From: JALELF01 sp964473455
Lineage (GTDB): Bacteria; Bacillota_I; Bacilli_A; RF39; UBA660
NCBI GenBank assembly: GCA_964473455.1
Contig: CAYYQX010000001.1
Span: 62,001-126,000, forward strand
DNA: 64,000 nt
Direction: 5' to 3'
The notes under the pieces were generated by a model. That model did no database searches. It was not told the origin of the DNA and was given only the letters and a program-made list of their open reading frames with translations. The position numbers were made by a program, and so were the translations under genes. Of this stretch, positions 48,796 through 58,276 are shown piece by piece; the stretch's first letter is position 1; each line of letters begins with the position of its first letter.

Positions 48796-51168
48796 TTAAT
48801 TGGCGTATACCGTTTTTCCATTAGCTGTTTCTGCTGCCGAAAAGTTCATGACTGTAACCCACGTGCTGTTATTACTTGATACATATGTAACATTAGAATT
48901 ATATGTTCTTCCATCAGCAAAATAATGCCATACTGTTATTTGATTTAAATCATAAATTTGTCCTAAGTCTATTGTAATACATTGTAAACTGCCGGCCGTT
49001 AATTCGGCATAATTTGCCGAAGTTGCACTATTGTCTGTTATATAGGCAACATTAGTGATTGCAGATGTTCCTGTAGCCGTTTTCCCACCAGCTAAATTAT
49101 TTCCGTCTTTAATAGCTTTTAATTCCACCCAGTGATTTCCTGCGTTTACTGTACTTCCATTAATACAATCTTTCACATATCTAACATTATCTAATATTCC
49201 AACTTGTAAAGGTGCTGCATCATCCGAAATGTACGTTATTTTAGCATATCCGTCACCAGATTTAGCATAATTAGATGTTGCTGTAGTGGATACACTAGTT
49301 GTCGAATATGTTAATGTAGATGCTACTGATGAAGTTGTACAATTATAACAATACATTGCTTTTGTTATAGCTCCATACGTTGATAGTAAAGTGTTTGCAA
49401 TATAGCTTGAGCCTCCACCGCCTGCTCCGTTATTTCCACCGCCTCCACCAGAAGATGCACCATACCAACCTGCTCCACCACCACCAATTGCTTCATTCGA
49501 CCAAGATGCGCTTCCTCCAGTACCAAAGCTGCCAACTCCAGATCCACAACAAGTATTAAATCTTGCTCCACCGGCAGTCTGTGTTCCACCTAACCCATAA
49601 TCTTCACCAGCTCCATTAGTGCCTGATATTCCACCACCACTTCCGCCAGCAAAATTGTTACCCTTGCCGCCTCCACCAGATGCAACAATTAACACGTTAG
49701 CTTGGCTTGCAGATAGAGTTGATAATAGGCCTGCAACTTTTGCTATGTGTGTAGCTCCACCACCACCATAAACATTCCCTGTAATAGTTCCTCCACCGTT
49801 ATAGCCTCCTGTTCCGTTCGCAGTAGTTCCTCCAACATAAACATAGATAACTTCATCTTTATTTAAATATACTACACCTGTTGAATAAGCACCATATCCA
49901 CCAGATCCGCCACCTTGCGCTCCCCATACTTCAAGTTTATAATAGCCGTTATATTCAGCTGTAAAAGTTTGAACAGCCCCTGTATATGCAAACTCTGCTA
50001 ATTGTTCCTTAACACATGGGGTTTCAATAACTTTATTTGCTATATTACCCGCATAATCCCTAACCAACAAATTAACGTTCGCAGTACTTTCACTTAAACA
50101 AGAAACGTATCCAATATTTGACGTTTGCCAAATATTTCCACCATCAAAAGAATATTCTTTTATTCCAGAGCCAGAATCTGCTGCGGTTATCGTATATAAA
50201 ACATTATCACCTTCAACACTTGTTGCATAAGTAAAAGTTGGGTTTGTTGTATCAACAACAGTAATGTTAAGCTCATAACTGCCAGTATTCCCACTACTAT
50301 CTGTTGCTTTATAAATAACTTTTTTCGTACCTATTATTTTAGACGAAAAAGAACCCATTATTACTGGACTTATTTCTTCACTACTGTTATCCGTAATTGT
50401 TACTTCAGGAAAAGTATAACTGTCTGTTGCTTCAATAGTAATACTACCCCCACTACAAGAACTACATGTAATAACAGGCGCGGTTGTATCAACAAATTTC
50501 AATTTAATTATAACTGTTGCCGTATGTGAGATTGATTCGGCATCTGTGTAACTTGCTGTATAAAATATTGAATACGAGCTAATAACATTTGGCGTAATAT
50601 TGCTTGAATCAACAGTAAAGTTAATCAATACATTATTTTTCTTAATAATTCTTTGTACAGATAATGCATTCCCATTAGGATCAGCTGCCGTAACACTTCC
50701 TATTAAAGTTTCTATTGCCCCTACTGTACTAACACTTCCAATTTCCGCACTAACATTAGAAGAATTATAAGAAAAAATAGGCGCCAAACTGTCGTTTGTT
50801 CCTTCATCCACCTCATAAACATAATCATTATTCTCATAAGAAATATTTATAAACGTAGTATCAGGGAAAGATAAATTAGTCATTGGATTTATAACATCTT
50901 CAATGTATCCCAAGTCTTTTAACTCACCAAGTGTTAATACATAAGGCCAATAAGCATTATTCTCTAAAATAATTTTATTTTCTTTTTCTGTTGCCCAAAC
51001 TCTTGTAGCCACTTCAATTGATAACAATTGCTTTTGATAAAGATCTGTTTTAGCATTATTTAAAATAGATATAACATTTGGAATTATAAGGAATAATAAA
51101 AGAGCTATTATAACAATAACCGAAAGAAGCTCAATTAAAGTAAATCCCTTTTTATAAGAACTTATCAT
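48796..51168 (-). CDS. Very large pilin-like surface protein with Ig-like, glycine-rich and discoidin-like domains
   Basis: 790 aa. A canonical prepilin signal (YKKGFTLIELLSVIVIIALL, Glu at +5) and pilin-like helix come first. Residues about 135-230 and 225-310 resemble bacterial Ig-like repeats (DTTAPVITCSS, GTKKVIYKATDSSGNTGSY). About 395-640 is a glycine-rich domain (FTAEYNGYYKLEVWGAQGG). The last 125 residues (VRYVKDCINGST, HWVELKAIKDG, NQITVWHYF) match the end of the 28406 protein. ATG at 51168 lies inside the esterase 3' end, with AAAGGAG upstream. Probably a surface adhesin; no pilus machinery is near. Confidence 0.82.
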   Translation of the reverse strand: MISSYKKGFTLIELLSVIVIIALLLFLIIPNVISILNNAKTDLYQKQLLSIEVATRVWATEKENKIILENNAYWPYVLTLGELKDLGYIEDVINPMTNLSFPDTTFINISYENNDYVYEVDEGTNDSLAPIFSYNSSNVSAEIGSVSTVGAIETLIGSVTAADPNGNALSVQRIIKKNNVLINFTVDSSNITPNVISSYSIFYTASYTDAESISHTATVIIKLKFVDTTAPVITCSSCSGGSITIEATDSYTFPEVTITDNSSEEISPVIMGSFSSKIIGTKKVIYKATDSSGNTGSYELNITVVDTTNPTFTYATSVEGDNVLYTITAADSGSGIKEYSFDGGNIWQTSNIGYVSCLSESTANVNLLVRDYAGNIANKVIETPCVKEQLAEFAYTGAVQTFTAEYNGYYKLEVWGAQGGGSGGYGAYSTGVVYLNKDEVIYVYVGGTTANGTGGYNGGGTITGNVYGGGGATHIAKVAGLLSTLSASQANVLIVASGGGGKGNNFAGGSGGGISGTNGAGEDYGLGGTQTAGGARFNTCCGSGVGSFGTGGSASWSNEAIGGGGAGWYGASSGGGGGNNGAGGGGSSYIANTLLSTYGAITKAMYCYNCTTSSVASTLTYSTTSVSTTATSNYAKSGDGYAKITYISDDAAPLQVGILDNVRYVKDCINGSTVNAGNHWVELKAIKDGNNLAGGKTATGTSAITNVAYITDNSATSANYAELTAGSLQCITIDLGQIYDLNQITVWHYFADGRTYNSNVTYVSSNNSTWVTVMNFSAAETANGKTVYAN

Positions 51169-51862
51169 AAGATTTCTCCTTTAATAATAAAAACATTTTG
51201 ATTTTTTCGTTAATTTCATTTTGCTCAGGGCCTTTAAATAAATTGTGCCCAGAGTTTTTAAAAAACAAGATCTTCTTATATTTTGATTTTACTGTTTCAT
51301 AAACATATTCAGATGCACTCTTTGGAACAATCATATCTTTTAATCCGTGAATAATTAAAACCGGAATAGTTATATTTTTTGTAACATCTTGATTTTCTTT
51401 TACTATTTTTATAAATTCATTCAATGTTTTTAATGGTACTTTTAGGCTTCTTCCAACAACGGTGTTTGGACTATAATCTTTCATAATTTCTGGCGTTTTT
51501 TTTAAAAGATCCATCACTTTTCCATCAGATAAAACATATTTAAAAGCTGGCGCTGCTAAAACGAGTTTTTTTACCTCTTTGTGGTTCTTACTTGCTAAAT
51601 ATGCCGCTATTAATCCACCCATTGAATGCCCAATAATATATATCTCTTTATATTTATTTTCAATCAACACATTTAAGTGATCTACAGAACTCTTAATCCA
51701 TTCTTCCTTCGTTGCTTTTATACTTGTTGAAGCATGTCCTGGAAGAGTAAATGAAAAAACCTTTAGATTTTTATCTAATTGTAAAAGATTAGATAAAGAT
51801 TCCTCATCATATGTCCCACCGGCAAAACCATGTATTATTAAGACTGCTTTTTGCTTATGCAT
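51152..51862 (-). CDS. Alpha/beta hydrolase (carboxylesterase Est30-like)
   Basis: 236 aa. HGFAGGTYDEES carries the oxyanion-hole HG, GHSMGGLIAAYLAS the nucleophile Ser, and HGLKDMIVP and NSGHNLF supply the acid and His of the triad. Resembles the small monoacylglycerol/carboxylesterases of Bacilli. No signal peptide. It overlaps the 48796 pilin-like gene by 17 bases, so the two are co-transcribed. Confidence 0.88.
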   Translation of the reverse strand: MHKQKAVLIIHGFAGGTYDEESLSNLLQLDKNLKVFSFTLPGHASTSIKATKEEWIKSSVDHLNVLIENKYKEIYIIGHSMGGLIAAYLASKNHKEVKKLVLAAPAFKYVLSDGKVMDLLKKTPEIMKDYSPNTVVGRSLKVPLKTLNEFIKIVKENQDVTKNITIPVLIIHGLKDMIVPKSASEYVYETVKSKYKKILFFKNSGHNLFKGPEQNEINEKIKMFLLLKEKSYDKFL

Positions 51863-51914
51863 TTTCTCACTACCTTATAAAAATTGTAACACATATTTAA
51901 GTAAATAAAAAGAA

Positions 51915-51943
51915 TTTACTATAAATATCTATTTTGATACAAT
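51915..51943 (+). promoter_or_regulatory. Promoter of the YoaP-like gene
   Basis: TTTACT (51915-51920), 17-base spacer, TACAAT (51938-51943) with TGA upstream (extended -10). Confidence 0.65.
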
Positions 51944-51966
51944 ATATTTAGAAAGATAGGTAAAAA

Positions 51967-52740
51967 ATGAAAAAAGATGTTGAAATAGTTAATCTTACTC
52001 CAGAAAACATCACTAATTATGGTGTTTGCGGTTATAAAAATGCTGAAAAAAACCTAGAACTTCAAAAAAAAATTGATTGGCTAAAAAAATACTATCCTTT
52101 GGGCTTGAGAATAAAAGCTGCCGTAATTGAGAATAGTTATCAAGGAATGATAGAATACATTCCTAATGAATTTGCCCATAGACCTGTTACGGTTGGAAAT
52201 TATATGTTTATTCACTGTATTTTTACCGGGTTTAAAAAAGAATATAAAAACCAAGGTATTGGTTCTAAATTAATACAAGAATGTATAAATGAGAGCAAAA
52301 ATAAAAATATGGATGGCGTTGGCGTTGTTGTTAGAATTGGTTCTTTTATGGCTAAAGAAGATATCTTTTTAAAATTTGGTTTTAAACAAATAGATGAAGC
52401 ATTGCCTGACTTTAAGCTTTTGCTTTTAAAATTTAATGAAAAAGCAAAAGACATAAAGTTTAAAGATTTAAATAAACTTCTAGAAAATTACAAAGATGAT
52501 TTAATAATCCTAAGATCTCCTCAATGCCCATATACAGAAAAAAATGTTAATCAAATTATTGAACTAGCTAAAGAAAAATATAACTTAAAGGTTAATCTAA
52601 TTGAACTAGATGATCATATAAAAACTCAAAATTGCCCTTCACCTTTCGGATCTTTTTGTATTGTATATAACGGGAAAGTTATTAGCTATAGCCCAATCAG
52701 TAAAACAAGATTTGAAAACATTATAAAAGAGATTATATAA
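51967..52740 (+). CDS. GNAT acetyltransferase fused to a YoaP-like thioredoxin-fold domain
   Basis: 257 aa. Residues 1-160 are a GNAT domain: the acetyl-CoA loop is KNQGIGSKLIQE. The C-terminal part (about 175-257) is a YoaP-like domain with a thioredoxin-type start ILRSPQCPYTEKN, a single Cys instead of CxxC, and a second Cys pair region QNCPSPFGSFC. Such fusions are known in Firmicutes, but the substrate is unknown. It stands alone on the plus strand between divergent and convergent neighbours. Confidence 0.85.
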   Translation: MKKDVEIVNLTPENITNYGVCGYKNAEKNLELQKKIDWLKKYYPLGLRIKAAVIENSYQGMIEYIPNEFAHRPVTVGNYMFIHCIFTGFKKEYKNQGIGSKLIQECINESKNKNMDGVGVVVRIGSFMAKEDIFLKFGFKQIDEALPDFKLLLLKFNEKAKDIKFKDLNKLLENYKDDLIILRSPQCPYTEKNVNQIIELAKEKYNLKVNLIELDDHIKTQNCPSPFGSFCIVYNGKVISYSPISKTRFENIIKEII

Positions 52741-52745
52741 TCTCT
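52728..52745. terminator. Palindrome covering the ends of the YoaP-like and miaB genes
   Basis: AGAGATTA-TA-TAATCTCT, with both convergent stop codons inside; the genes overlap by 8 bases. There is little T-run, so termination is uncertain. Confidence 0.4.
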
Positions 52746-54139
52746 CCATATAAGCACCAAGTTCGAATGCTTGTAATTTTTACTTTGACAATCTTTCCGA
52801 TATATTCTTTACTTCCTTTAATATTAACGAGTTTCATAGTGTCAGTATAACCAAAAAGCATATTTTCCTTTTTACTTTCACCTTCTATTAAAACTAAAAC
52901 TTCTTTATCCAAATACTTTTGGTTATTCATATTAGCTAATTTATTAACTAATTCATTTAACTTATAAAGTCTTTCTTGCTTTTCTGTTTGGCTAACAAAA
53001 TCTTCCATCTTCATTGCGGGAGTCCCTTCTCTTGGTGAGAAGATAAAAGTATAAGCACCGTCAAATTGACATTGTTCCACTACTTTTATAGTTTCTTCAA
53101 AGTCCTCTTTTGTTTCACCTGGAAATCCAACAATTATATCTGTTGTAATACTCACGTTGGGTATTCTTTTTTTTATTTTTTCAAACAATTCTACATATAC
53201 TTCTTTAGTATATCTTCTGCCCATTAGTTTTAGGATTTTATTACTGCCCGATTGAATTGGCAAATGAATATAAGGCATTATATTAGGATATGTACTAATC
53301 ACTTCAATCATCTCGTCTGTAAAATCCCAGGGGTGACTAGTTACAAATCGAATTCTTTTAATGCCTGTTTTAGAAACATCTTGTAATAAATCTTTCATAG
53401 TATAGTTATTGTTTAAATCTTTACCATAAGCATTAACATTTTGTCCTAAAAGAGTCACTTCTATGTAACCTTGCTTTACTAAAGTTTTTACCTCATTTAA
53501 TATATCTTCTTTATCTCGACTCTTTTCTTTTCCTCTTGTATAAGGGACTATACAATACGTACAGAATTTATCACAACCATATATGATATTTACCCACGCT
53601 TTATATTGATTATCTCTTTTTACAGGCATATTTTCAAATATATTATTTGATTTGCAAAGTACTTCAACTGTGCCTTTCCCATCATTCATAAAATTATAAA
53701 TATATTTTGGCAACATATTAATATTATGTGTTCCAAACACAATATCAATTTCTTTATGTTTTTTTATAACCTCATTTACTACGCTCTCTTCTTGAGCCAT
53801 GCATCCACAAAAAACAGTTATTAATTTTTTATCTTCTTTTAAGTGTTTAATTCGGCCAACATATCCAAAAACTTTATCATGGGCATTTTCTCTAATCGCA
53901 CAAGTGTTTAAAAAAGCAATATCAGCTTTACTTAAGTCTTTCGTTTTTGTAAAACCCATTTCTTCTAATAGTGCGACTATATTTTCACTGTCATGTTCAT
54001 TCATCTGACAACCATAAGTCTTAATAAAATATTTCTTGTCTTTACCAAGGTCTTTATACTTATCATCCAAGGTAAACAGTTGTTTTTGTACCTTTTCTTT
54101 TGTTCTCATTCGAGCTTCTTGATAGTTAGGTAAGTTCAT
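52733..54139 (-). CDS. miaB: tRNA-2-methylthio-N6-dimethylallyladenosine synthase MiaB
   Basis: 468 aa from the ATG at 54139. N-terminal methylthiotransferase domain with three cluster cysteines (TYGCQMNEHD, LNTCAIRE, FCGCMAQEE), radical SAM core with YGCDKFCTYCIVPYTRG, and a C-terminal TRAM domain. Adds the methylthio group to i6A37 of tRNAs. RBS is AAGGATGTG. No miaA is seen in the window. Confidence 0.96.
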   Translation of the reverse strand: MNLPNYQEARMRTKEKVQKQLFTLDDKYKDLGKDKKYFIKTYGCQMNEHDSENIVALLEEMGFTKTKDLSKADIAFLNTCAIRENAHDKVFGYVGRIKHLKEDKKLITVFCGCMAQEESVVNEVIKKHKEIDIVFGTHNINMLPKYIYNFMNDGKGTVEVLCKSNNIFENMPVKRDNQYKAWVNIIYGCDKFCTYCIVPYTRGKEKSRDKEDILNEVKTLVKQGYIEVTLLGQNVNAYGKDLNNNYTMKDLLQDVSKTGIKRIRFVTSHPWDFTDEMIEVISTYPNIMPYIHLPIQSGSNKILKLMGRRYTKEVYVELFEKIKKRIPNVSITTDIIVGFPGETKEDFEETIKVVEQCQFDGAYTFIFSPREGTPAMKMEDFVSQTEKQERLYKLNELVNKLANMNNQKYLDKEVLVLIEGESKKENMLFGYTDTMKLVNIKGSKEYIGKIVKVKITSIRTWCLYGEII

Positions 54140-54176
54140 AATTATCACATCCTTTTTTAATTATATTATATATTTA

Positions 54177-54204
54177 AAACAAAAGATAGAAATATTCTAT
54201 CTTT
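54177..54204 (-). terminator. topA terminator
   Basis: Stem AAAGATAGAA/TTCTATCTTT with a three-base loop, then TTTTGTTTT on the minus strand; the TAG stop lies in the stem. Confidence 0.8.
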
Positions 54205-56224
54205 CATAACTGCATTCACTGCATTTTATCTTATTGTTTTTTTCTAACAATTGCGCTCCACAATTTGGGCATTTTTCATCTACTGGCTTATCCCAAAAAG
54301 CAGTTTTACATTTTGGATAGTTGTTACAACCATAAAAAGTTTTACCTTTTCTTGTTTTCTTCTCAACTATCATTCCATCACAATTTGGACATTTTATTAT
54401 CTCTTTAATTTCTTTTTTTTCTTGTTTAATATATTTACATTTTGGATAATTGCTGCAGGCAACAAATTCTCCATACTTTCCTTTTCGAAGAACTAAATCT
54501 CCATCACATAGTGGACACTTTTCGCCTGTTTTTTCTAATTCTTTTTTAGGCATTTTATCAAAAGCTTCTTTTAAAGCAATTTCAAAATCATCATAAAATT
54601 CTTTTAGAGCTTTAGTATTACTTAAGGTTCCAACAGCAATCTCATCTAATTCTTTTTCCATATTTGCAGTATATTCAACGTTAATAATATTAGAAAAATG
54701 TTCTTGTAATTTATCTGTTACTTCTGTTCCAACGCTTGTCGGAATAAATTTTTTATCTTCAACATTAACATATCCTCTATCTCTAATATTACTAATAATT
54801 GTGGCATATGTTGATGGTCTACCTATTCCTAATTTTTCCATCTCTTTTATTAGTTTTGCTTCTGTATATCTAGCCGGAGGTTTTGTAAAGTGTTGATTCT
54901 TATCTATTTTGTTAGCAACTATTACTTTAGAATTATATTCTTCAAAATGTGGTAAAACTACTTCTTTAGCATCTTCATACTCACTATATACCTTTAAATA
55001 ACCATCAAATATTATTACTTGACCATTTGCTTTAAACTTATAGCCGTTGTTGTCTAAAATAACAGAAGTTACATTAACTTTTGCATCTTTCATTAAAGAA
55101 GCTAACGCTCTTGTATATATTAAATTATATAGTTTATATTCATCTGTTGTTAAAAATGGTTTTACTTCTAAAGGTTCTCTCAATATACTAGTTGGTCTTA
55201 TTGCTTCATGAGCATCTTGAACATTATTCTTTTGTTTTATCTTTTTTACTACTCCAACATAGTTAGAACCATACCTGTTTTCAATGTAATTAAAAGTTTC
55301 TGATATAAAGTCAGTGGAAAACCTATATGAATCTGTTCTCATATATGTAATTAATCCGACAGTTTCTTTACCAATATCTATTCCTTCATACAACTTTTGA
55401 GCAATCATCATGGTTTTTTTAGCCCCAAAGTTAAGTTTATTTGATGCATCCTGTTGAAGAGTACTAGTAATAAAAGGCATAACTGTACTTTTAGCCTTTT
55501 CTTTACTTTCAACACTTTCAATATTAAATGCTTTCGAAATTTTATCTAAAATGTTATCTGCTTCTAATTCTGTGTTAATTTTTATTTCTTTGTTTTGATA
55601 TTTAAAAAGCTCAGCTTCAAAATCTTTAAATGTAGCATTTATTGTCCAATATTCTTCTATATTGAATTTTTCTATTTCTCTTTCTTTATCTACAATTAAT
55701 TTTAAAGCAACACTTTGAACTCTGCCGGCTGATTTACCACTTGTTTTAGTTTGCATTAATTTGCTTAATCTAAACCCAATTATACGATCAAGTATTCTTC
55801 TTGCTTCTTGAGAATTAACTAAATTTCCATCTATTTTTCTAGCCCCATCAAAAGAAGAAAGAATAGCTTTTTTTGTTATTTCATTAAATACTATACGATC
55901 TGTCTTTTTATCTTCTAGTTTTAATGCGTCAAACAAGTGCCAACTAATTGCTTCGCCTTCTCTATCTGGATCGGTAGCTAGAAATATATGTTCAGAAGAC
56001 ATAGCGGCTTTTTTAAGCTCATCTATTATCTTTTTTTTACCTTTAATTACTATATAGTCAGGTTTAAAATTATCTTCTATATCTATTCCAAGACCATATT
56101 TACCTTTTGTTGATAAATCTCTAATATGGCCCTTACTAGAAAGAACTGTATAATCTTTGCCTAAATATTTTTCAATAGTTTTTGATTTACTTGGCGATTC
56201 TACAATAACAAGATTTTTTATCAT
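54197..56224 (-). CDS. topA: DNA topoisomerase I
   Basis: 675 aa from the ATG at 56224, with AAAGGAGAA upstream; ten in-frame codons further up overlap the promoter region and are not used. Relaxes negative supercoils. Toprim start MIKNLVIVESPSKSKTIEKYLG, ATDPDREGEAISWH, the active Tyr in TYMRTDSYR, and three C-terminal zinc ribbons (CPLCDGDLV, CPNCDGMIV, CPNCGAQLL). Confidence 0.97.
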   Translation of the reverse strand: MIKNLVIVESPSKSKTIEKYLGKDYTVLSSKGHIRDLSTKGKYGLGIDIEDNFKPDYIVIKGKKKIIDELKKAAMSSEHIFLATDPDREGEAISWHLFDALKLEDKKTDRIVFNEITKKAILSSFDGARKIDGNLVNSQEARRILDRIIGFRLSKLMQTKTSGKSAGRVQSVALKLIVDKEREIEKFNIEEYWTINATFKDFEAELFKYQNKEIKINTELEADNILDKISKAFNIESVESKEKAKSTVMPFITSTLQQDASNKLNFGAKKTMMIAQKLYEGIDIGKETVGLITYMRTDSYRFSTDFISETFNYIENRYGSNYVGVVKKIKQKNNVQDAHEAIRPTSILREPLEVKPFLTTDEYKLYNLIYTRALASLMKDAKVNVTSVILDNNGYKFKANGQVIIFDGYLKVYSEYEDAKEVVLPHFEEYNSKVIVANKIDKNQHFTKPPARYTEAKLIKEMEKLGIGRPSTYATIISNIRDRGYVNVEDKKFIPTSVGTEVTDKLQEHFSNIINVEYTANMEKELDEIAVGTLSNTKALKEFYDDFEIALKEAFDKMPKKELEKTGEKCPLCDGDLVLRKGKYGEFVACSNYPKCKYIKQEKKEIKEIIKCPNCDGMIVEKKTRKGKTFYGCNNYPKCKTAFWDKPVDEKCPNCGAQLLEKNNKIKCSECSYER

Positions 56225-56245
56225 AGCGTTCTCCTTTTCTTTTAA

Positions 56246-56274
56246 CTTATACACTAATATTTTTAACTTGTCAA
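56246..56274 (-). promoter_or_regulatory. topA promoter
   Basis: TTGACA (56269-56274), 17-base spacer, TATAAG (56246-56251). Confidence 0.75.
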
Positions 56275-56324
56275 ATTATTATTTTTAAAAATTTATTATC
56301 TTTTTTATTTTTTTATATCTAATA

Positions 56325-56333
56325 TGTTATAAT
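56325..56333 (+). promoter_or_regulatory. Extended -10 promoter of the FemX-like gene
   Basis: TG-T-TATAAT with TATAAT at 56328-56333; weak -35. Divergent from topA. Confidence 0.55.
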
Positions 56334-56356
56334 TATGATTGAGGTGAATTATAAAA

Positions 56357-57616
56357 ATGTTGAAATTAAAAGAAATAGATGGAAAAACTTTTAATGATTT
56401 TGTTCAAGCAAAAAAAATAGAAACACCTTATCAAACTGAAGAATATGGGAAAACCATGCAGGTTGAAGGCTATGAAGTTTGTTTTTTGGCAATGTTGGAT
56501 GATCTTAATTCAATTGTCGGAGCAACTTTAGTTTTAATTGAAACAAAAGATAAAATAAAATATGCTTACGCCCCTAGAGGATTTTTAATAGATTATAACA
56601 ATTTAGAAATACTAGCTAATTTTACAAAATTAATTAAAGCTTATTTAAATGGTCGCGATGTAATTGCGGTTAAATTAAATCCTTTAATTATTCGAAATGT
56701 TTACAATAGTGAAGGAACAGTAATTGAAAAAGATCCGAAATATGAAGCCATTTTTGAAAATTTAAAAAAGCTTGGTTATATTCACATGGGTTATAATTCA
56801 CTTTTTGAAGCTCAAAAACCAAGATTTGAAGCCATTTTGTCTTTAAATAAGCCTTATACTGATTTATTTAAGGATATTAAAAAAGATTTTATTGAAAAAA
56901 TTAGAGAAGCTGAAGATTCATTTATCACAATTCATAAAAGTACGTATAATAGTTTACAATTACTATATTTACAAGTTAAAAATAAATATCCTAGAGATTT
57001 AGAATATTTTCAACACTTATATGCTAGTTTCAAACAAAACGATAAAATAGAATTCTTTTACGCTAAAATAAATACAATGAAACTTCTTGATAAATTAAGA
57101 GATAATTATTCTAAACAAGAAATTATTTGTAATGAAATTAGCAAAGAAATATTTAATACACCAAATGAAGAAAAAATTAATGTCGTAAGTAAAAAAATAG
57201 CTGCTGATGATAAGCTAAACACTTATAAAAATCAAATGATTGAAGCAACAAAACTTTTAAAAAACAGTCCTGATGGCGCTATAATAGCTAGTGCTTTAAT
57301 AACTTTTTCTGGCAAAATGGCCTACATCATTATGAACGGTTCAAACGAAGCCCTAAAAAATTTCAACGGTAAACATCTTCTTATTTGGAAACTGATAGAA
57401 AGATATTCAAAGTTAGGGATAAAGCGTTTTAATCTAGGCGGTGTTTCAGATATAAAAGTAGTTAATTCTAAATATAACGACCTAAACCAATTTAAAATGA
57501 GTTTTAACGCCAATGTATTTGAATATATTGGAGATTTAGAACTGATATGTAACTCTACGCAATATTTTATGCATGAAAACACAATAATATTTAAAAACAT
57601 GTTTACGGGAAAATAA
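56357..57616 (+). CDS. FemX/FemAB-type peptidoglycan bridge aminoacyltransferase
   Basis: 419 aa. Uses aminoacyl-tRNA to add amino acids to the lipid II stem peptide in the cytoplasm. Two GNAT-like halves are separated by a helical arm rich in Lys/Glu (about 235-290). Motifs typical of Fem proteins include TPYQTEEYGKTM near the N-terminus, YAPRGFLIDY, and the C-terminal KRFNLGGVSD and LNQFKMSFNA. GAGGTG precedes the ATG. Indicates a cross-bridged wall; the amino acid used cannot be told. Confidence 0.87.
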   Translation: MLKLKEIDGKTFNDFVQAKKIETPYQTEEYGKTMQVEGYEVCFLAMLDDLNSIVGATLVLIETKDKIKYAYAPRGFLIDYNNLEILANFTKLIKAYLNGRDVIAVKLNPLIIRNVYNSEGTVIEKDPKYEAIFENLKKLGYIHMGYNSLFEAQKPRFEAILSLNKPYTDLFKDIKKDFIEKIREAEDSFITIHKSTYNSLQLLYLQVKNKYPRDLEYFQHLYASFKQNDKIEFFYAKINTMKLLDKLRDNYSKQEIICNEISKEIFNTPNEEKINVVSKKIAADDKLNTYKNQMIEATKLLKNSPDGAIIASALITFSGKMAYIIMNGSNEALKNFNGKHLLIWKLIERYSKLGIKRFNLGGVSDIKVVNSKYNDLNQFKMSFNANVFEYIGDLELICNSTQYFMHENTIIFKNMFTGK

Positions 57617-57643
57617 AAAGATAGTTAAACCTATCTTTTTTTT
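57615..57643. terminator. Bidirectional terminator between FemX-like and 57642 genes
   Basis: Stem AAAAAGATAG/CTATCTTTTT with a six-base loop; T-runs on both strands. Confidence 0.85.
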
Positions 57644-58226
57644 ATAATGTTCCTATTTTCATTTGATATCCTTTTTCTTGTTCTTGAATAGCTTGCCATT
57701 CTTTATAATATTTTAATAGTTTTCTTAGCCTTTCAAAATCTTCCAACAAACTTTCTTCTAAGCTTTTTAAAATTTGCTGTATTTCTTCAGGTATTTCTTT
57801 ACTTTCATTATGGTGAAAAAAATGAAAAAGTTCGTTAGCTTCAACTTCAGAAAGCAGGCGTAATCTATTTTCTGGAGTAATATCTTTATCAATTACATAA
57901 TCTAAAAAGGCAAAATTACTTAAAGCTTTTTTTAAAATATCAAAAGAAGAAGAATAGAGAACTTTTATTCTTCTATACCCATTCTTTTGCTTTTCTAATA
58001 TAACAACGGAGTTTTTTTCGTTAGGAGAAACAAGTTTATTAAGAAAGGTATTTATTTCTTCTATATAATGAGTTCTCACTTCTTTTGAACCCGAAAAATT
58101 ATATATTATAAAATAATCTAATTCTCTTTTATTCTTATATGGTTTAGTTAACATACGAGAGTTACGTAGATTATCTAAAGCTTCTTCACCAACTATAAAA
58201 AATAGCGCTCTTTCTCCTATCTCCAT
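57642..58226 (-). CDS. Unknown protein, 194 aa
   Basis: No recognised family. The first 110 residues look like an alpha/beta fold with strands ALFFIVGEEAL and YFIIYNFSGS; the rest is acidic helix (EEIQQILKSLEESLLEDFERL). No membrane segment. The ribosome site is GGGGGAAA, a form shared with other unknown genes here. It has a near-consensus promoter just downstream of parC and ends in a bidirectional terminator. Confidence 0.72.
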   Translation of the reverse strand: MEIGERALFFIVGEEALDNLRNSRMLTKPYKNKRELDYFIIYNFSGSKEVRTHYIEEINTFLNKLVSPNEKNSVVILEKQKNGYRRIKVLYSSSFDILKKALSNFAFLDYVIDKDITPENRLRLLSEVEANELFHFFHHNESKEIPEEIQQILKSLEESLLEDFERLRKLLKYYKEWQAIQEQEKGYQMKIGTL

Positions 58227-58246
58227 ATTTCCCCCACTTAATTAAA

Positions 58247-58275
58247 ATATTACTTACTTTATTATTATTTGTCAA
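58247..58275 (-). promoter_or_regulatory. Promoter of the 57642 gene
   Basis: TTGACA (58270-58275), 17-base spacer, TAATAT (58247-58252), two bases past the parC stop. Confidence 0.7.
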
Positions 58276-58276
58276 A

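Noticed and set aside
28406..51168. Mobile element or prophage origin of the pilin-like genes
   Set aside because: No transposase, integrase, terminal repeats or phage genes near any of them; base composition looks like the neighbours.
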